Source: Occultella gossypii (lineage in GTDB: Bacteria > Actinomycetota > Actinomycetes > Actinomycetales > Beutenbergiaceae). Taken from it: DNA of 64,000 nucleotides. Below are positions 8,436 through 17,320 of this stretch, one piece after another; position 1 is the first letter of the stretch, and the number at the start of each line of letters is the position of its first letter. Under the pieces are notes generated by a model. That model was not told where the DNA came from. It was given only the letters and a program-made list of their open reading frames with translations, and made no database searches. Location of the stretch: contig NZ_JAGSHT010000006.1 in assembly GCF_019947135.1 (NCBI RefSeq), positions 17,500 to 81,499 of the forward strand, read 5' to 3'. A program made the translations under genes and the position numbers.

Positions 8436-8476
8436 CACTGCATGGAGCGGTACGTCGTCAGCATGCGGGTCATCAT
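8423..8476 (-). CDS. Tryptophan-rich leader peptide of trpS
   Basis: The short frame from ATG 8476 reads MMTRMLTTYRSMQWWPA and stops at 8423. Met2 and Met5 are alternative starts. Two adjacent TGG codons (8437-8432) lie three residues from the end, inside the 1:2 hairpin. There is no Shine-Dalgarno. Instead the ATG at 8476 overlaps the stop codon of ltrA (ATGA), which suggests translational coupling. The known parallel is the Streptomyces TrpRS1 gene, reported to be controlled by ribosome-mediated attenuation. That this peptide is translated is inferred from the architecture. Confidence 0.8.
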   Translation of the reverse strand: MMTRMLTTYRSMQWWPA

Positions 8477-9816
8477 GCCAGGCGCGGGGCACCGGTGTCC
8501 TCGGGTCGCGGGGAGCTCCGCACGGAGCCGGCATAGCTCACCACGAGGGCCGCCGCGAGGACCCAGACCTGCCCGACGGCCGCGAGCTGATCCCCGGCGA
8601 CGACGATCACGGCCCCGGCCACGATCGTCGGCACGGCCAGCAGCAGAGCGGTCTGCCTGCCGCGTGGGTCGTCACGGCGGATCCCGAGCACCAGGTGCAC
8701 CGCGGCGCCGACCAGCCCGTGGAGGCCGAACGCTACGAGCAGCAGCCACCGCATATCCGCCGTCAGCGACTCGCCGGGTTCGGCGAGGACGCCGCCGAGG
8801 ACCGCGACCAGGGTGGCCAGCGCGCCGGTCGTGACCAGGTGCAGTGGCCACGCCGCACGCGGGGACACGGCGCCCGTGCCGAGCAGGGCGACACCGGCGT
8901 AGCCGCCACGGACGGCGAGGGCCCACAGGGTGACCAGCAGCACGAACGTGCCCGCTCCGGCCAGTGCGAGCCGGGCGTCCCAGGTGGCCTCGCCGGCAGC
9001 CGCGACGGCCTGGATCATGCCTTCGCCGAGCACGATGATGACGAACAGCCCGAGCCGCTCACCCAGGTGCGCCTCGTCCCCGGTGAGGGTGCTGACCGTG
9101 TCCGGCAGTTCCCGACCGCCGCGGCGCGAGTCCCGCCCGCGGGCCGATCCGACGAGGTCATCGGCACCGTCCGCGGGGCCTCGACCCGCTCGGCCCGGCC
9201 GGACGGCCCGGGCCGCGCCGCGGCGCGCGGCACGTCCGCGACGCTCGCCCCCGTCGATCCGGTCCCGCAGACCGTCCAGGTGTTCCTGGGCGTTCCGGGC
9301 GAGTCTCGGCCCGGAGATCAGCAACAGCACGCCCACGTCGATCGCGAGGCCGATCGCCCACAGGACGTAGACGACCGATCCGTCGAACCACCAGGACACC
9401 ATCCAGGGCACCACGCCCCCGAGCGCCTGGACGACGGGCAGATCCAGCACCACGGTCCCTCGCTGGAACGGCCGCGATGCGAGGATCCGGCCGATCACGT
9501 ACGCGATCGAGAACGCGGTCGCGTGCTCGCCGTTGATCTCCGGCACCGCCGCCATCATCACGGCCAGGGCGGCCATGCCGAGCAGCATCGGCCGGGCCCG
9601 CGTCCCCTCACCGGCGATGTTGCTGTACGTGGTGAAGCACGCCCACACCAGCCAGAACGCGACGAACGCGATCACGTACAGCGCCAGACCCTCCGGCCCA
9701 TGGTCGGCGTGCAGCAGGTGCGTCAGGGCGCCGATGCCCGCGACCACGACGAGGTCGAAGAACAGTTCCAGCCAGGACGCGTGCCGGTCGGCCCCGGTGT
9801 GCTCCGCGGTTGTCAC
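8473..9816 (-). CDS. Low-temperature requirement protein A (LtrA) family membrane protein
   Basis: The 447-residue polytopic protein starts with the LtrA signature WLELFFDLVVVAGIGALTHLL and continues through about 11-12 hydrophobic segments. A basic, Arg/Gly-rich cytoplasmic loop lies at about residues 185-235. The second conserved block LGERLGLFVIIVLGEGMIQ lies after it. LtrA was named from Listeria cold-growth mutants and its biochemical role is unknown. The start is GTG, eight bases after a TAGGTT box. Its TGA overlaps the ATG of the trpS leader peptide, so ltrA and trpS may share a transcript. Confidence 0.85.
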   Translation of the reverse strand: MTTAEHTGADRHASWLELFFDLVVVAGIGALTHLLHADHGPEGLALYVIAFVAFWLVWACFTTYSNIAGEGTRARPMLLGMAALAVMMAAVPEINGEHATAFSIAYVIGRILASRPFQRGTVVLDLPVVQALGGVVPWMVSWWFDGSVVYVLWAIGLAIDVGVLLLISGPRLARNAQEHLDGLRDRIDGGERRGRAARRGAARAVRPGRAGRGPADGADDLVGSARGRDSRRGGRELPDTVSTLTGDEAHLGERLGLFVIIVLGEGMIQAVAAAGEATWDARLALAGAGTFVLLVTLWALAVRGGYAGVALLGTGAVSPRAAWPLHLVTTGALATLVAVLGGVLAEPGESLTADMRWLLLVAFGLHGLVGAAVHLVLGIRRDDPRGRQTALLLAVPTIVAGAVIVVAGDQLAAVGQVWVLAAALVVSYAGSVRSSPRPEDTGAPRLA

Positions 9817-9911
9817 GGGGACCGAACCTACTCCTGTGCTCAGGAGTGCTCACAGGCGCGCGCCCCCGGTGGCGGCGCGCACCCGGGTGGATCCGAGAGA
9901 CACTGGAGACG

Positions 9912-12482
9912 ATGACACTCTCCCCGCCTGCCGACCCGACCGACGACGACGCCCTGGTCGAGTCCTTCACCGACTGGGCGAGTTCACGCGGCCTCACGCT
10001 GTACGAGCACCAGGAGGAGGCGCTGCTGGAGATCGTCACCGGCGCCCACGTGATCCTGTCCACACCCACCGGGTCCGGCAAGTCCCTGGTCGCGGTCGCG
10101 GCGCACTACGTGGCGATGTCACGTGGGCAGCGCAGCTACTACACCGCACCGCTGAAGGCGCTCGTGAGCGAGAAGTTCTTCGACCTCGTGGAGGTCTTCG
10201 GGGCGGACGCCGTCGGCATGATGACCGGCGACTCGGCCATCAACACCGACGCCCCGATCATCTGCTGCACCGCCGAGGTGCTCGCGAACCAGGCCCTGCG
10301 GGACGGCGCGGACACCGACGCCGCGCAGGTGGTCATGGACGAGTTCCACTTCTACGCCGACCCCCAGCGCGGCTGGGCCTGGCAGGTGCCGCTGCTGGAA
10401 CTCCCGCGCACCCAGTTCGTGCTGATGAGCGCGACCCTGGGCGACGTGTCCTTCTTCGCCGAGGACCTCGTCCGGCGCACGAAGAAGCCCGTCGCCGTGA
10501 TCGCGAACACCGAACGCCCGGTGCCGCTGACGTTCACCTACTCCACCGAACAACTCCACGAGCTCGTCCTGGAGCTGCTCGGCACCCACCGCGCCCCGGT
10601 GTACGTGGTGCACTTCACCCAGGCCGCCGCCGTCGAGCAGGCGCAGTCGCTGACGTCCATCCAGGTCGCGAGCAAGGAGCGCAAGGCGCAGATCGCGGAC
10701 GCCATCGGCGACTTCAGTTTCGCCCGCGGGTTCGGGGCCACCCTGTCCCGGCTGCTGCGGCACGGCATCGGCGTGCATCACGCGGGCATGCTGCCGCGGT
10801 ACCGGCGGCTCGTGGAGCGCCTTGCCCAGGCCGGGCTGCTCGGCGTCATCTGCGGCACCGACACTCTCGGCGTGGGCATCAATGTGCCGATCCGCACGGT
10901 GGTGCTCACCGGCCTGACGAAGTACGACGGCGTCCGCTCGCGTCATCTGTCGGCTCGCGAACTGCATCAGATCGCCGGGCGGGCCGGCCGCGCCGGCTAC
11001 GACACCGTGGGCGAGGTGATCGTGCAGGCGCCCGAGCACGTCATCGAGAACGCGAAGGCGCTCGCGAAGGCCGGCGACGACGAACGTAAGCGCCGCAAGA
11101 TCGTGCGCAAGAAGGCCCCCACCGGGGTGGTGAACTGGACGGACAAGACGTTCGAGCGCCTGCGCGACGCCGAGCCGGAGAAGCTCACGTCCCAGTTCCA
11201 GGTCTCGCACGCGATGGTGCTGGGAGTGCTGGGCCGCGACGACGACGCGATCGCCACCCTGGCCCGGCTGCTCACCGACAACCACGACGAGCCCACGGAC
11301 CGGAACCTGCACGTTCGCCGCGCGATCGGCATCTACCGGTCCCTGCGCGCCGCCGGCCTGGTGGAGAAGCTGCCTGAGCCGGACGCGTTCGGGCGCCGGA
11401 TCCGGCTTACCCGGGACGTGCCGGCGGACTTCGCCCTGAACGCCCCGCTGTCCCCGTTCGCCCTGGCCGCCCTGGAACTGCTCGACCCGGAGGACCCGGA
11501 CTACGCCGTCGACGTGGTCTCGGTGATCGAGGCCACCCTGGAGAACCCCCGCCCGTTGCTGATCGCCCAGGAGAAGGCCGCCCGCGGCGAGGCGATCGGT
11601 GCCATGAAGGCGGACGGCCTCGACTACGAGGAGCGGATGGCAGCGCTCGAGGAGATCACCCACCCGAAGCCGCTGGCCGAGCTGCTGACCGCGGCCCTGG
11701 CCGAGTACCGGACCGCGAACCCGTGGGTGGACGACTACGAGCTCAAACCCAAGTCCGTGGTGCGGGACATGGTGGAGAACGCGATGACGTTCTCGGAGGT
11801 GATCTCCCGGTACGGCCTGGCCCGCAGCGAGGGCGTCGTGCTGCGGTACCTGACCGACGCCTACAAGGCGCTGCGCCAGATGGTGCCGGCGGCCGCCCGC
11901 ACGGAGGAGCTCACCGAGATCATCGAGTGGCTCGGCGACGCCGTGCGACAGGTGGACTCCTCCCTGCTCGCCGAGTGGGAGGCCCTGCAGAGCGGCCTGC
12001 AGAACGCAGCCGTCGCGCTCAGCGAGCCGCCGCCGTCGGGCACCGATGCGGACGAGGCCCGCTTCGGCGGCGACGACGCCGACCGGCCGATCACCGCGAA
12101 CGAGCGGTCGTTCCGCATCCTGGTGCGCAATGCGATGTTCCGCCGTGTGGAGCTGGCCGCCCGGGAGGACTACGACCGGCTCGCCCAGCTCGACGCCGGC
12201 CTGCCCGAGGACCAGCGTTGGAGCGCCGACGACTGGGCCGACGCGATGGACGAGTACTGGGCCGAGTACGGCGAGCTCGGCATCGGTGCGGCGGCCCGCT
12301 CGGCGTCGATGACCAGCATCTCCCCCGGGGCCGAGCACTGGGAGGTCACCCAGGTCCTCGACGACCCCGAGGGCGACCGGGACTGGCGGTTCCGGGCGAG
12401 CGTGGACCTGGCCGCGAGCGCCGAGCTGGGCCGGGCGGTCCTGCGGATGGTGGACGTCGGGATGGTCAGTTCTGCCCCGTGA
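9912..12482 (+). CDS. Superfamily II (Ski2-like) RNA helicase with DUF3516
   Basis: The 856-residue protein carries the helicase core: Walker A STPTGSGKS (Lys57), a DEFH variant of the DExH box (143-146), motif III SATL and motif VI HQIAGRAGRAGY. The C-terminal half is the DUF3516 region typical of actinobacterial members. A role in RNA turnover or ribosome-associated RNA remodelling is inferred from the Ski2-like family. The ATG at 9912 has GGAG upstream. The open frame extending to 9810 has no support. It is divergent from ltrA. Confidence 0.92.
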   Translation: MTLSPPADPTDDDALVESFTDWASSRGLTLYEHQEEALLEIVTGAHVILSTPTGSGKSLVAVAAHYVAMSRGQRSYYTAPLKALVSEKFFDLVEVFGADAVGMMTGDSAINTDAPIICCTAEVLANQALRDGADTDAAQVVMDEFHFYADPQRGWAWQVPLLELPRTQFVLMSATLGDVSFFAEDLVRRTKKPVAVIANTERPVPLTFTYSTEQLHELVLELLGTHRAPVYVVHFTQAAAVEQAQSLTSIQVASKERKAQIADAIGDFSFARGFGATLSRLLRHGIGVHHAGMLPRYRRLVERLAQAGLLGVICGTDTLGVGINVPIRTVVLTGLTKYDGVRSRHLSARELHQIAGRAGRAGYDTVGEVIVQAPEHVIENAKALAKAGDDERKRRKIVRKKAPTGVVNWTDKTFERLRDAEPEKLTSQFQVSHAMVLGVLGRDDDAIATLARLLTDNHDEPTDRNLHVRRAIGIYRSLRAAGLVEKLPEPDAFGRRIRLTRDVPADFALNAPLSPFALAALELLDPEDPDYAVDVVSVIEATLENPRPLLIAQEKAARGEAIGAMKADGLDYEERMAALEEITHPKPLAELLTAALAEYRTANPWVDDYELKPKSVVRDMVENAMTFSEVISRYGLARSEGVVLRYLTDAYKALRQMVPAAARTEELTEIIEWLGDAVRQVDSSLLAEWEALQSGLQNAAVALSEPPPSGTDADEARFGGDDADRPITANERSFRILVRNAMFRRVELAAREDYDRLAQLDAGLPEDQRWSADDWADAMDEYWAEYGELGIGAAARSASMTSISPGAEHWEVTQVLDDPEGDRDWRFRASVDLAASAELGRAVLRMVDVGMVSSAP

Positions 12483-12510
12483 GGCGGCGGGCCCGGCCAG
12501 GAGCCTCGCC

Positions 12511-12516
12511 TACCAT
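12511..12516 (+). promoter_or_regulatory. -10 box of a leaderless GTG gene
   Basis: TACCAT stands six bases before the GTG at 12523, so transcription should begin at the start codon. No Shine-Dalgarno is needed. Confidence 0.55.
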
Positions 12517-12522
12517 GGCGGG

Positions 12523-13617
12523 GTGAGCGACAAGGTAGCGGGCTTCTACCCCGACCCGGACGGCGAGAACCGTCAGCGGTACTGGGACGGGGACGCCTGG
12601 ACGGAGTACTACACGCCGCTCGCGCCCAAGGCCGCCGAGGTGCACGGCTCCGCGACCGCCGCCGCCGACTATCCCTACCTCGCCCAGGCCAACCACCCGG
12701 ACGTCATGGTCGCCCCGGGCGCCACACCGAACGCTTGGCCGACGTCCTCCACGTGGGGACCGGCCGCGCAGCCCCAGGGCGGCGAGGACGAGACGAAGGT
12801 GTTCACCTCCGGGGTGCGCGGCACGCCGGGTGGGATGGCCGCCGTGGTCGCGGTATCCCTGCTCGTGATCATGCTGGTGGTGGGCGTCGGCTGGTGGCTC
12901 GTGAACGGGCGCAACCCCTCCGACCCGGACCCGACCGCCGGACCGTCGACCTCGGGACCGCAGGGCGGCGGCCAGACGAACACCGGAAGCGTGGTCGTCG
13001 ACGGGAACTCCTCCGGCGAGGTTCCGGGCGGCGGCACCTGGGTGGGCACCCTGACGATCACCGAGGACGCCACCTACCTGCTGGACGCCCGCGCCAACGA
13101 CGGCACCCTGGACCTCGAGCTGGACGTGCGCGACGCGGGCGGGGCGTCCCTCGGCGGCAATGACGACCGCGGCCGCGACCTGTCCGAGCTCGGCGGGGTC
13201 TCGCTCGACCCGCTCGCATTCGTGACGCTGACCGCCGGCGAGTACGAGGTGGTGATGTCCGAACACAACGGCGCGGACGCCGGCTTCCAGCTCACCACCA
13301 CCCAGATCTCCGACCGGCTCGAGCTCGGCGCACGCGCGTCCGCCGACATCCCGTCCGGGGGCGCGTACTACGCCGTGGTGGACCTGCCCGAGGCCGGCAC
13401 CTACACCGTCGACGTCGCGGACACCGAGGGCGAGGACCCGAGCCTGTACACGTTCGACTCCGACGGCCGGTTCCTGGTGAACGACGACCGGGACTATGAC
13501 GCCGGCGACTACGACCCGCTGCTGGAGGAGTCCTTCGCCGCCGGGCCGCTCGTGGTCATCGTGACCGAGTACTTCGGCAACGCGACGTCGGTCGACATCA
13601 CGGTCACCGGGCCCTGA
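12523..13617 (+). CDS. DUF2510 membrane protein with pre-peptidase-like C-terminal repeats
   Basis: The 364-residue protein opens with a DUF2510 motif (AGFYPDPDGENRQRYWDGDAWTE), common at the N-terminus of actinobacterial membrane proteins. A single membrane helix (VVAVSLLVIMLVVGVGWWLV) follows at about residues 107-126. The external part has a low-complexity linker and two tandem beta domains of about 100 residues. The first contains TWVGTLTITEDATYLLDARAND and the second AYYAVVDLPEAGTYTVDV. These resemble bacterial pre-peptidase C-terminal domains. It has no enzymatic motif. A sensory or cell-surface role is an inference. Confidence 0.75.
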   Translation: MSDKVAGFYPDPDGENRQRYWDGDAWTEYYTPLAPKAAEVHGSATAAADYPYLAQANHPDVMVAPGATPNAWPTSSTWGPAAQPQGGEDETKVFTSGVRGTPGGMAAVVAVSLLVIMLVVGVGWWLVNGRNPSDPDPTAGPSTSGPQGGGQTNTGSVVVDGNSSGEVPGGGTWVGTLTITEDATYLLDARANDGTLDLELDVRDAGGASLGGNDDRGRDLSELGGVSLDPLAFVTLTAGEYEVVMSEHNGADAGFQLTTTQISDRLELGARASADIPSGGAYYAVVDLPEAGTYTVDVADTEGEDPSLYTFDSDGRFLVNDDRDYDAGDYDPLLEESFAAGPLVVIVTEYFGNATSVDITVTGP

Positions 13618-13618
13618 C

Positions 13619-14128
13619 GTGGCCAGGAAGAGGGCCGCGGCCGCTCCCCGGACGCCCGCCACCACGGCGCTGACGCGTGCCGGGCTGACCTTCACCACGC
13701 ACCCGTACACCCACGACCCGGGCAGTGACCTCAGTTATGGGCTGGAGGCCGCCGCCGCGCTCGGCGTGCCGCCCGAGGTCGTGTTCAAGACCCTCGTGGT
13801 GCACGTCGACGGGCTGCGCGGCTCGGGGCTCGCGGTCGGGGTGGTGCCGGTCAGCAGCTCGCTCGACCTGAAGGCGATCGCCGGGGCCCTTGGGCACAAG
13901 AAGGCGACGATGGCCGACGGCGCAGCGGCCGAGCGTAGTTCCGGTTACGTCATGGGTGGGATCTCGCCGATCGGGCAGCGCACGGCGCTGCCGACCGTGG
14001 TGGACTCCTCAGCGCAGGCGCTGGCGACGATGTACGTCTCCGGCGGGCGGCGGGGCTTCGACATCGGGCTCGCTCCCGCGGACCTGGCCGCGGTCACCGG
14101 GGGCACCTTCGCGCCGATCGCGCACTGA
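13619..14128 (+). CDS. ybaK: YbaK/EbsC-family Cys-tRNA(Pro) deacylase
   Basis: The 169-residue protein belongs to the YbaK/ProX editing superfamily, which hydrolyses mischarged Cys-tRNA-Pro in trans. Supporting segments are ALGVPPEVVFKTLVV with the conserved Lys, then ALGHKKATMAD, and YVMGGISPIGQR with the GxxSPxG box. TVVDSSAQALATMYVSGGRRGFDIGL ends the fold. The GTG start lies one base after the stop of the preceding gene, so translation is probably coupled or at least co-transcribed. Confidence 0.9.
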   Translation: MARKRAAAAPRTPATTALTRAGLTFTTHPYTHDPGSDLSYGLEAAAALGVPPEVVFKTLVVHVDGLRGSGLAVGVVPVSSSLDLKAIAGALGHKKATMADGAAAERSSGYVMGGISPIGQRTALPTVVDSSAQALATMYVSGGRRGFDIGLAPADLAAVTGGTFAPIAH

Positions 14129-14180
14129 GACACGGCAGGGAATCGCGCACGGTCGGCCCCAGGTGATACCACTGGTGCTC

Positions 14181-15389
14181 ATGCAGACATCCTTCGTCAC
14201 CAGCAGCACCGTCGCCATCACAGGTGGATATCTCGTCCCGATCGACGGCGACCCGATCGAGTCCGGCACCGTCCTGATCGTCGACGGCGTGATCCGCGCC
14301 GTCGGCGCGGACGTGGAGGTCCCCGAGGGGGCCGAGATCGTGGACGCGGCCGGGAGCTGGGTGCTGCCCGGCTTCGTGGAGCCGCACGCGCACCTGGGCG
14401 TGCACGAGGAGGCCGAAGGGCCGGCCGGTGACGACACGAACGAGATGACGAACCCCAACGGTGCGGCGCTGCGGGCGATCGACGCCATCAACATCGACGA
14501 CCTCGGGTTCCGGGACGCGCTGGTGGGCGGGGTGACCGCCGCGGTCATCAAGCCGGGCTCGGGCAACCCGATCGGCGGCCAGTCCGTGGCCCTCAAGACC
14601 TGGGGTGCGCGGACCGTCGACGAGCAGGCGTTCCGCACCGCGGTGTCCGTGAAGTCCGCGCTCGGGGAGAACCCGAAGCGCGTCTACGGCGAACGCAAGC
14701 AGACGCCCGCCACCAGACTCGGGGTCGCGAAGGTGATCCGCGAGGCGTTCGTGGCCGCACAGAACTACGCGGCCGAGCGCGCCCGTGCCGCAACCGACGG
14801 CAAGCCGTTCGCGCGGGACCTCGGCCTGGAGACCCTGGTCGCCGTGCTCGACGGCGAGCTCATCTGGGACCAGCACACCCACCGCCACGACGACATCGCC
14901 ACCGCGATCCGGCTCGCCGAGGAGTTCGGCTACCGGCTGGTCGTCAACCACGGCACCGACGGCGCCCGGATCGCCGGCGTGCTCGCCGAGAAGGACATCC
15001 CGGTCATCTTCGGCCCGATGCTCACGTCCCGCTCGAAGGTGGAGCTGCGCACCCGGGACATCGCGAACCTGGCCCGGCTCGCCGAGGCCGGCGTGCGGAT
15101 CGCGATCACCACCGACCACCCGGTGGTCCCGATCAACTTCCTGGTGCACCAGGCCTCCCTCGCGGTGAAGGAGGGCCTCGACCGCGACCTCGCCCTGAAG
15201 GCGCTGACCATCAACCCGGCCCAGTTCCTCGGGCTCGACGACCGTGTAGGCGCACTGCGGGAGGGACTGGACGGGGACGTGGTGATCTGGTCCGGAGACC
15301 CGCTCGACGTCTACTCGCGCGCGCAGCGGGTGTTCATCAACGGCCGCGAGGAGTACTCGCTCGAACTCGGGGTCCGCGAGCGCGACTGA
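14181..15389 (+). CDS. Amidohydrolase, imidazolonepropionase-like
   Basis: The 402-residue metal-dependent hydrolase has the amidohydrolase-superfamily layout: a small N-terminal beta domain (AVGADVEVPEGAEIVDAAG), VLPGFVEPHAHLG as the HxH metal site, a central QHTHRHDD site, and late TTDHPVV supplying the Asp. It ends with ADxV-type GDVVIWSGDPLD. The substrate is unknown. Imidazolonepropionase-like members act on cyclic amides or dipeptides. The ATG at 14181 is used. An in-frame GTG at 14163 is an equal alternative because neither has a clear Shine-Dalgarno. Confidence 0.82.
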   Translation: MQTSFVTSSTVAITGGYLVPIDGDPIESGTVLIVDGVIRAVGADVEVPEGAEIVDAAGSWVLPGFVEPHAHLGVHEEAEGPAGDDTNEMTNPNGAALRAIDAINIDDLGFRDALVGGVTAAVIKPGSGNPIGGQSVALKTWGARTVDEQAFRTAVSVKSALGENPKRVYGERKQTPATRLGVAKVIREAFVAAQNYAAERARAATDGKPFARDLGLETLVAVLDGELIWDQHTHRHDDIATAIRLAEEFGYRLVVNHGTDGARIAGVLAEKDIPVIFGPMLTSRSKVELRTRDIANLARLAEAGVRIAITTDHPVVPINFLVHQASLAVKEGLDRDLALKALTINPAQFLGLDDRVGALREGLDGDVVIWSGDPLDVYSRAQRVFINGREEYSLELGVRERD

Positions 15390-15401
15390 GTACCGACCAG
15401 T

Positions 15402-15440
15402 CCTGAACCCGGCGCGCGGGCACGCCGCGCCCGGGTCAGG
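15402..15440. terminator. Bidirectional terminator between amidohydrolase and yccF
   Basis: CCTGA-ACCCGG-CGCG pairs with CGCG-CCCGGG-TCAGG with one-base bulges, bridging the 46-base gap of the two convergent genes. The right arm contains the yccF stop codon. Confidence 0.6.
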
Positions 15441-15825
15441 ACGCGAACGGCTCGTGCGTGGTGACGATCTCCCGGCCGAGCGGGGTCATCGAGATCGGGA
15501 TGAGCTTCAGGTTGGCCCACCCCATCGGGATCCCGATGATCGAGATGAACAACGGGATCGACGTGATGATGTGCCCGATCGCGAGCCACCACCCGGCCAC
15601 GATGAACCAGATGACGTTCCCGATCCCGGAGATCACCCCCGCCGTCGGGCGCTTGACGACCTCCCGGCCGAACGGCCAGAGCACGTAGTTCGCGATCCGG
15701 AACGACGCGATCCCGAACGGGATCGTGATGATCAGGATGCAGCAGATCACGCCGGCCACGGCGTAGCCGACGGCCAGCCAGAACCCGGCGAAGACCAGCC
15801 AGATGATGTTCAGGATCGTGCGCAC
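15436..15825 (-). CDS. yccF: YccF-family inner membrane protein
   Basis: The 129-residue protein consists of two copies of the YccF repeat. Each has the pattern N-x-I-W-x-x-x-A-G-x-W-L-A, then a long hydrophobic stretch and a PFG/PLGREVV box (WPFGREVVKRP and MTPLGREIVTTHE). Four membrane helices are expected. The function of YccF (DUF307) is not established. The start is GTG. Its sequence is unusually rich in Ile for this genome, as expected for an all-membrane protein. Confidence 0.88.
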   Translation of the reverse strand: MRTILNIIWLVFAGFWLAVGYAVAGVICCILIITIPFGIASFRIANYVLWPFGREVVKRPTAGVISGIGNVIWFIVAGWWLAIGHIITSIPLFISIIGIPMGWANLKLIPISMTPLGREIVTTHEPFAS

Positions 15826-15910
15826 CCGACCATTCTCTCATTCCACGACACCGCGGTCGGAGAACTCCGGGACCGGTGAGACCGACCCGCTCGCCACCCA
15901 CAAGCGTGGG

Positions 15911-15916
15911 TAGGCT
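15911..15916 (+). promoter_or_regulatory. -10 box before the pentapeptide-repeat gene
   Basis: TAGGCT ends seven bases before the GTG at 15924, which gives a probable leaderless transcript and supports that start over the ATG at 15939. Confidence 0.5.
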
Positions 15917-15923
15917 CCGGCAG

Positions 15924-16559
15924 GTGGACGATGCTGCGATGACCCCCGAGGACCTGTGCGGTGCGACCCTGTCCCACGTCGCCCTGGACGGCGCCGTGTG
16001 GATGGGCGCCGAGATCGACGAGCTGGACCTCGACTCGGTCACCCTGCGGCGGGTGCGGGCCGGTGGCGGCACGTGGGAACGGTGCCAGTTCACCGGAGTG
16101 GACCTCGACGGCGCCGACCTCGCCGGACTCACCACCCGGGACTGCGGGCTGGTGCGGACATCCCTGAACGACGCCCGGCTGACCGGATCGTCGTGGCTGC
16201 GCTCGCGCTGGCGGGAGGTCACCGCCGAGGGCGTCCAGGCGGACCTGCTCTCCGCGCACTCGGCCACGTGGACCGACGTGACGCTGACCGGCGCCCGACT
16301 GCGACAGGCGGACTTCTCGGATGCGACCATGCTGCGGGTCCGGTTCGTCGAGTGCGACCTGACCGAGGCCCGCTTCGCCGGGCTGCGTGCCGACCGGGTC
16401 TCCTTCACCGGGTGCGACCTCGCGGGCGCCACCGGCGTGGACTCGTTGCGGGGCGCCACCCTGGCGTGGTCGGACGCGACCTCGGTGCTGCCGTCGCTGG
16501 CCCAGCACCTGGGTATCCGGCTGACGGAGGACCCCGACGGCTCGAACGCACGCCGATGA
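15924..16559 (+). CDS. Pentapeptide-repeat protein
   Basis: The 211-residue protein is built largely of A(D/N)Lxx-type five-residue repeats: LDGADLAGLTTRDC, ARLTGSSWLRSRWREV, ARLRQADFSDATMLRVRF, DLTEARFAGLRADRVSF. These fold into a right-handed quadrilateral beta helix. Some such proteins mimic DNA and protect gyrase from quinolones, but most have no known role, and nothing here argues for resistance. Its TGA overlaps the ATG of the yggS homologue (ATGA), so the two are translationally coupled. Confidence 0.85.
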   Translation: MDDAAMTPEDLCGATLSHVALDGAVWMGAEIDELDLDSVTLRRVRAGGGTWERCQFTGVDLDGADLAGLTTRDCGLVRTSLNDARLTGSSWLRSRWREVTAEGVQADLLSAHSATWTDVTLTGARLRQADFSDATMLRVRFVECDLTEARFAGLRADRVSFTGCDLAGATGVDSLRGATLAWSDATSVLPSLAQHLGIRLTEDPDGSNARR

Positions 16560-17254
16560 GCGACGACGTCGCCAGCCTCGCCCGGGTGCGGGAGCGGATC
16601 GACGCGGCGGCCCTCGCCAACGGACGCCCCGCCGTCGACGTGCAGTTGCTGCTCGCGGTCAAAATGATCGACGCGGCCCGGATCCGGGCTCTGCTGGAGG
16701 CGAGCGGCACCACCCTGATCGGGCAGAACCGGGCCCAGGAACTGACCGCGACCGAGCCCGACCTGATCGGTGTGGCGCACTCCACGCACTTCATCGGGCA
16801 CCTGCAGTCGAACAAGGTGAACGCGGTGCTGCGCTGGGTGGACTGCGTGCAGAGCGTGGACTCGGCCAGGCTGGCCGGGCGTCTGGACCGGGCCGCTGCC
16901 GCGCGCGGCCGGGACCTGGACGTGTTCGTGCAGGTGAACACCTCGGGCGAGGCGACCAAGGCCGGGGTACACCCTGACGAGGCCGCGGACCTGGCCGCCG
17001 CCGTCGGAGGCCTTGAGCACCTGCGGCTGCGCGGCTTCATGACGATCGGGGCCAACTCCCCTGAGACGGCGCGGGTGCGCGCCTCCTACGACGCACTCGC
17101 GCAGGCACGCGACGACGTCATCTCCTCGGGTTCGCCCGGCACCGCGGCGGCGCGTGAGCTGTCCATGGGCATGAGCCGCGACCTCGAGGTCGCCGTCGCC
17201 GCTGGCGCGACCATGGTGCGCGTCGGTACCGGGGTGTTCGGCGCACGGGCCTGA
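16556..17254 (+). CDS. YggS/PLPBP-family pyridoxal phosphate homeostasis protein
   Basis: The 232-residue protein has the alanine-racemase-like barrel of the PLP-binding protein family. The PLP Lys lies in LLLAVKMIDA (about residue 38). The conserved HFIGHLQSNKVNAVL follows, then VNTSGEATKAGVHPDE, GFMTIGANS and the phosphate-site LSMGMSRDLEVAVAAGATMVRVGTGVFG. It buffers cellular PLP rather than catalysing a reaction. It overlaps the pentapeptide gene by four bases. Confidence 0.93.
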   Translation: MSDDVASLARVRERIDAAALANGRPAVDVQLLLAVKMIDAARIRALLEASGTTLIGQNRAQELTATEPDLIGVAHSTHFIGHLQSNKVNAVLRWVDCVQSVDSARLAGRLDRAAAARGRDLDVFVQVNTSGEATKAGVHPDEAADLAAAVGGLEHLRLRGFMTIGANSPETARVRASYDALAQARDDVISSGSPGTAAARELSMGMSRDLEVAVAAGATMVRVGTGVFGARA

Positions 17255-17320
17255 CGCCTCGAGGGGAATAGCCAGGCTCGGCCGTCGTTGAGATAGGTGG
17301 ACAGTCGATCAAGGAGAGCA

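Noticed and set aside
8352..8534. 60-codon minus-strand frame overlapping the trpS leader
   Set aside because: It runs through the terminator hairpin in a different frame from the Trp-rich peptide and has no start signal.
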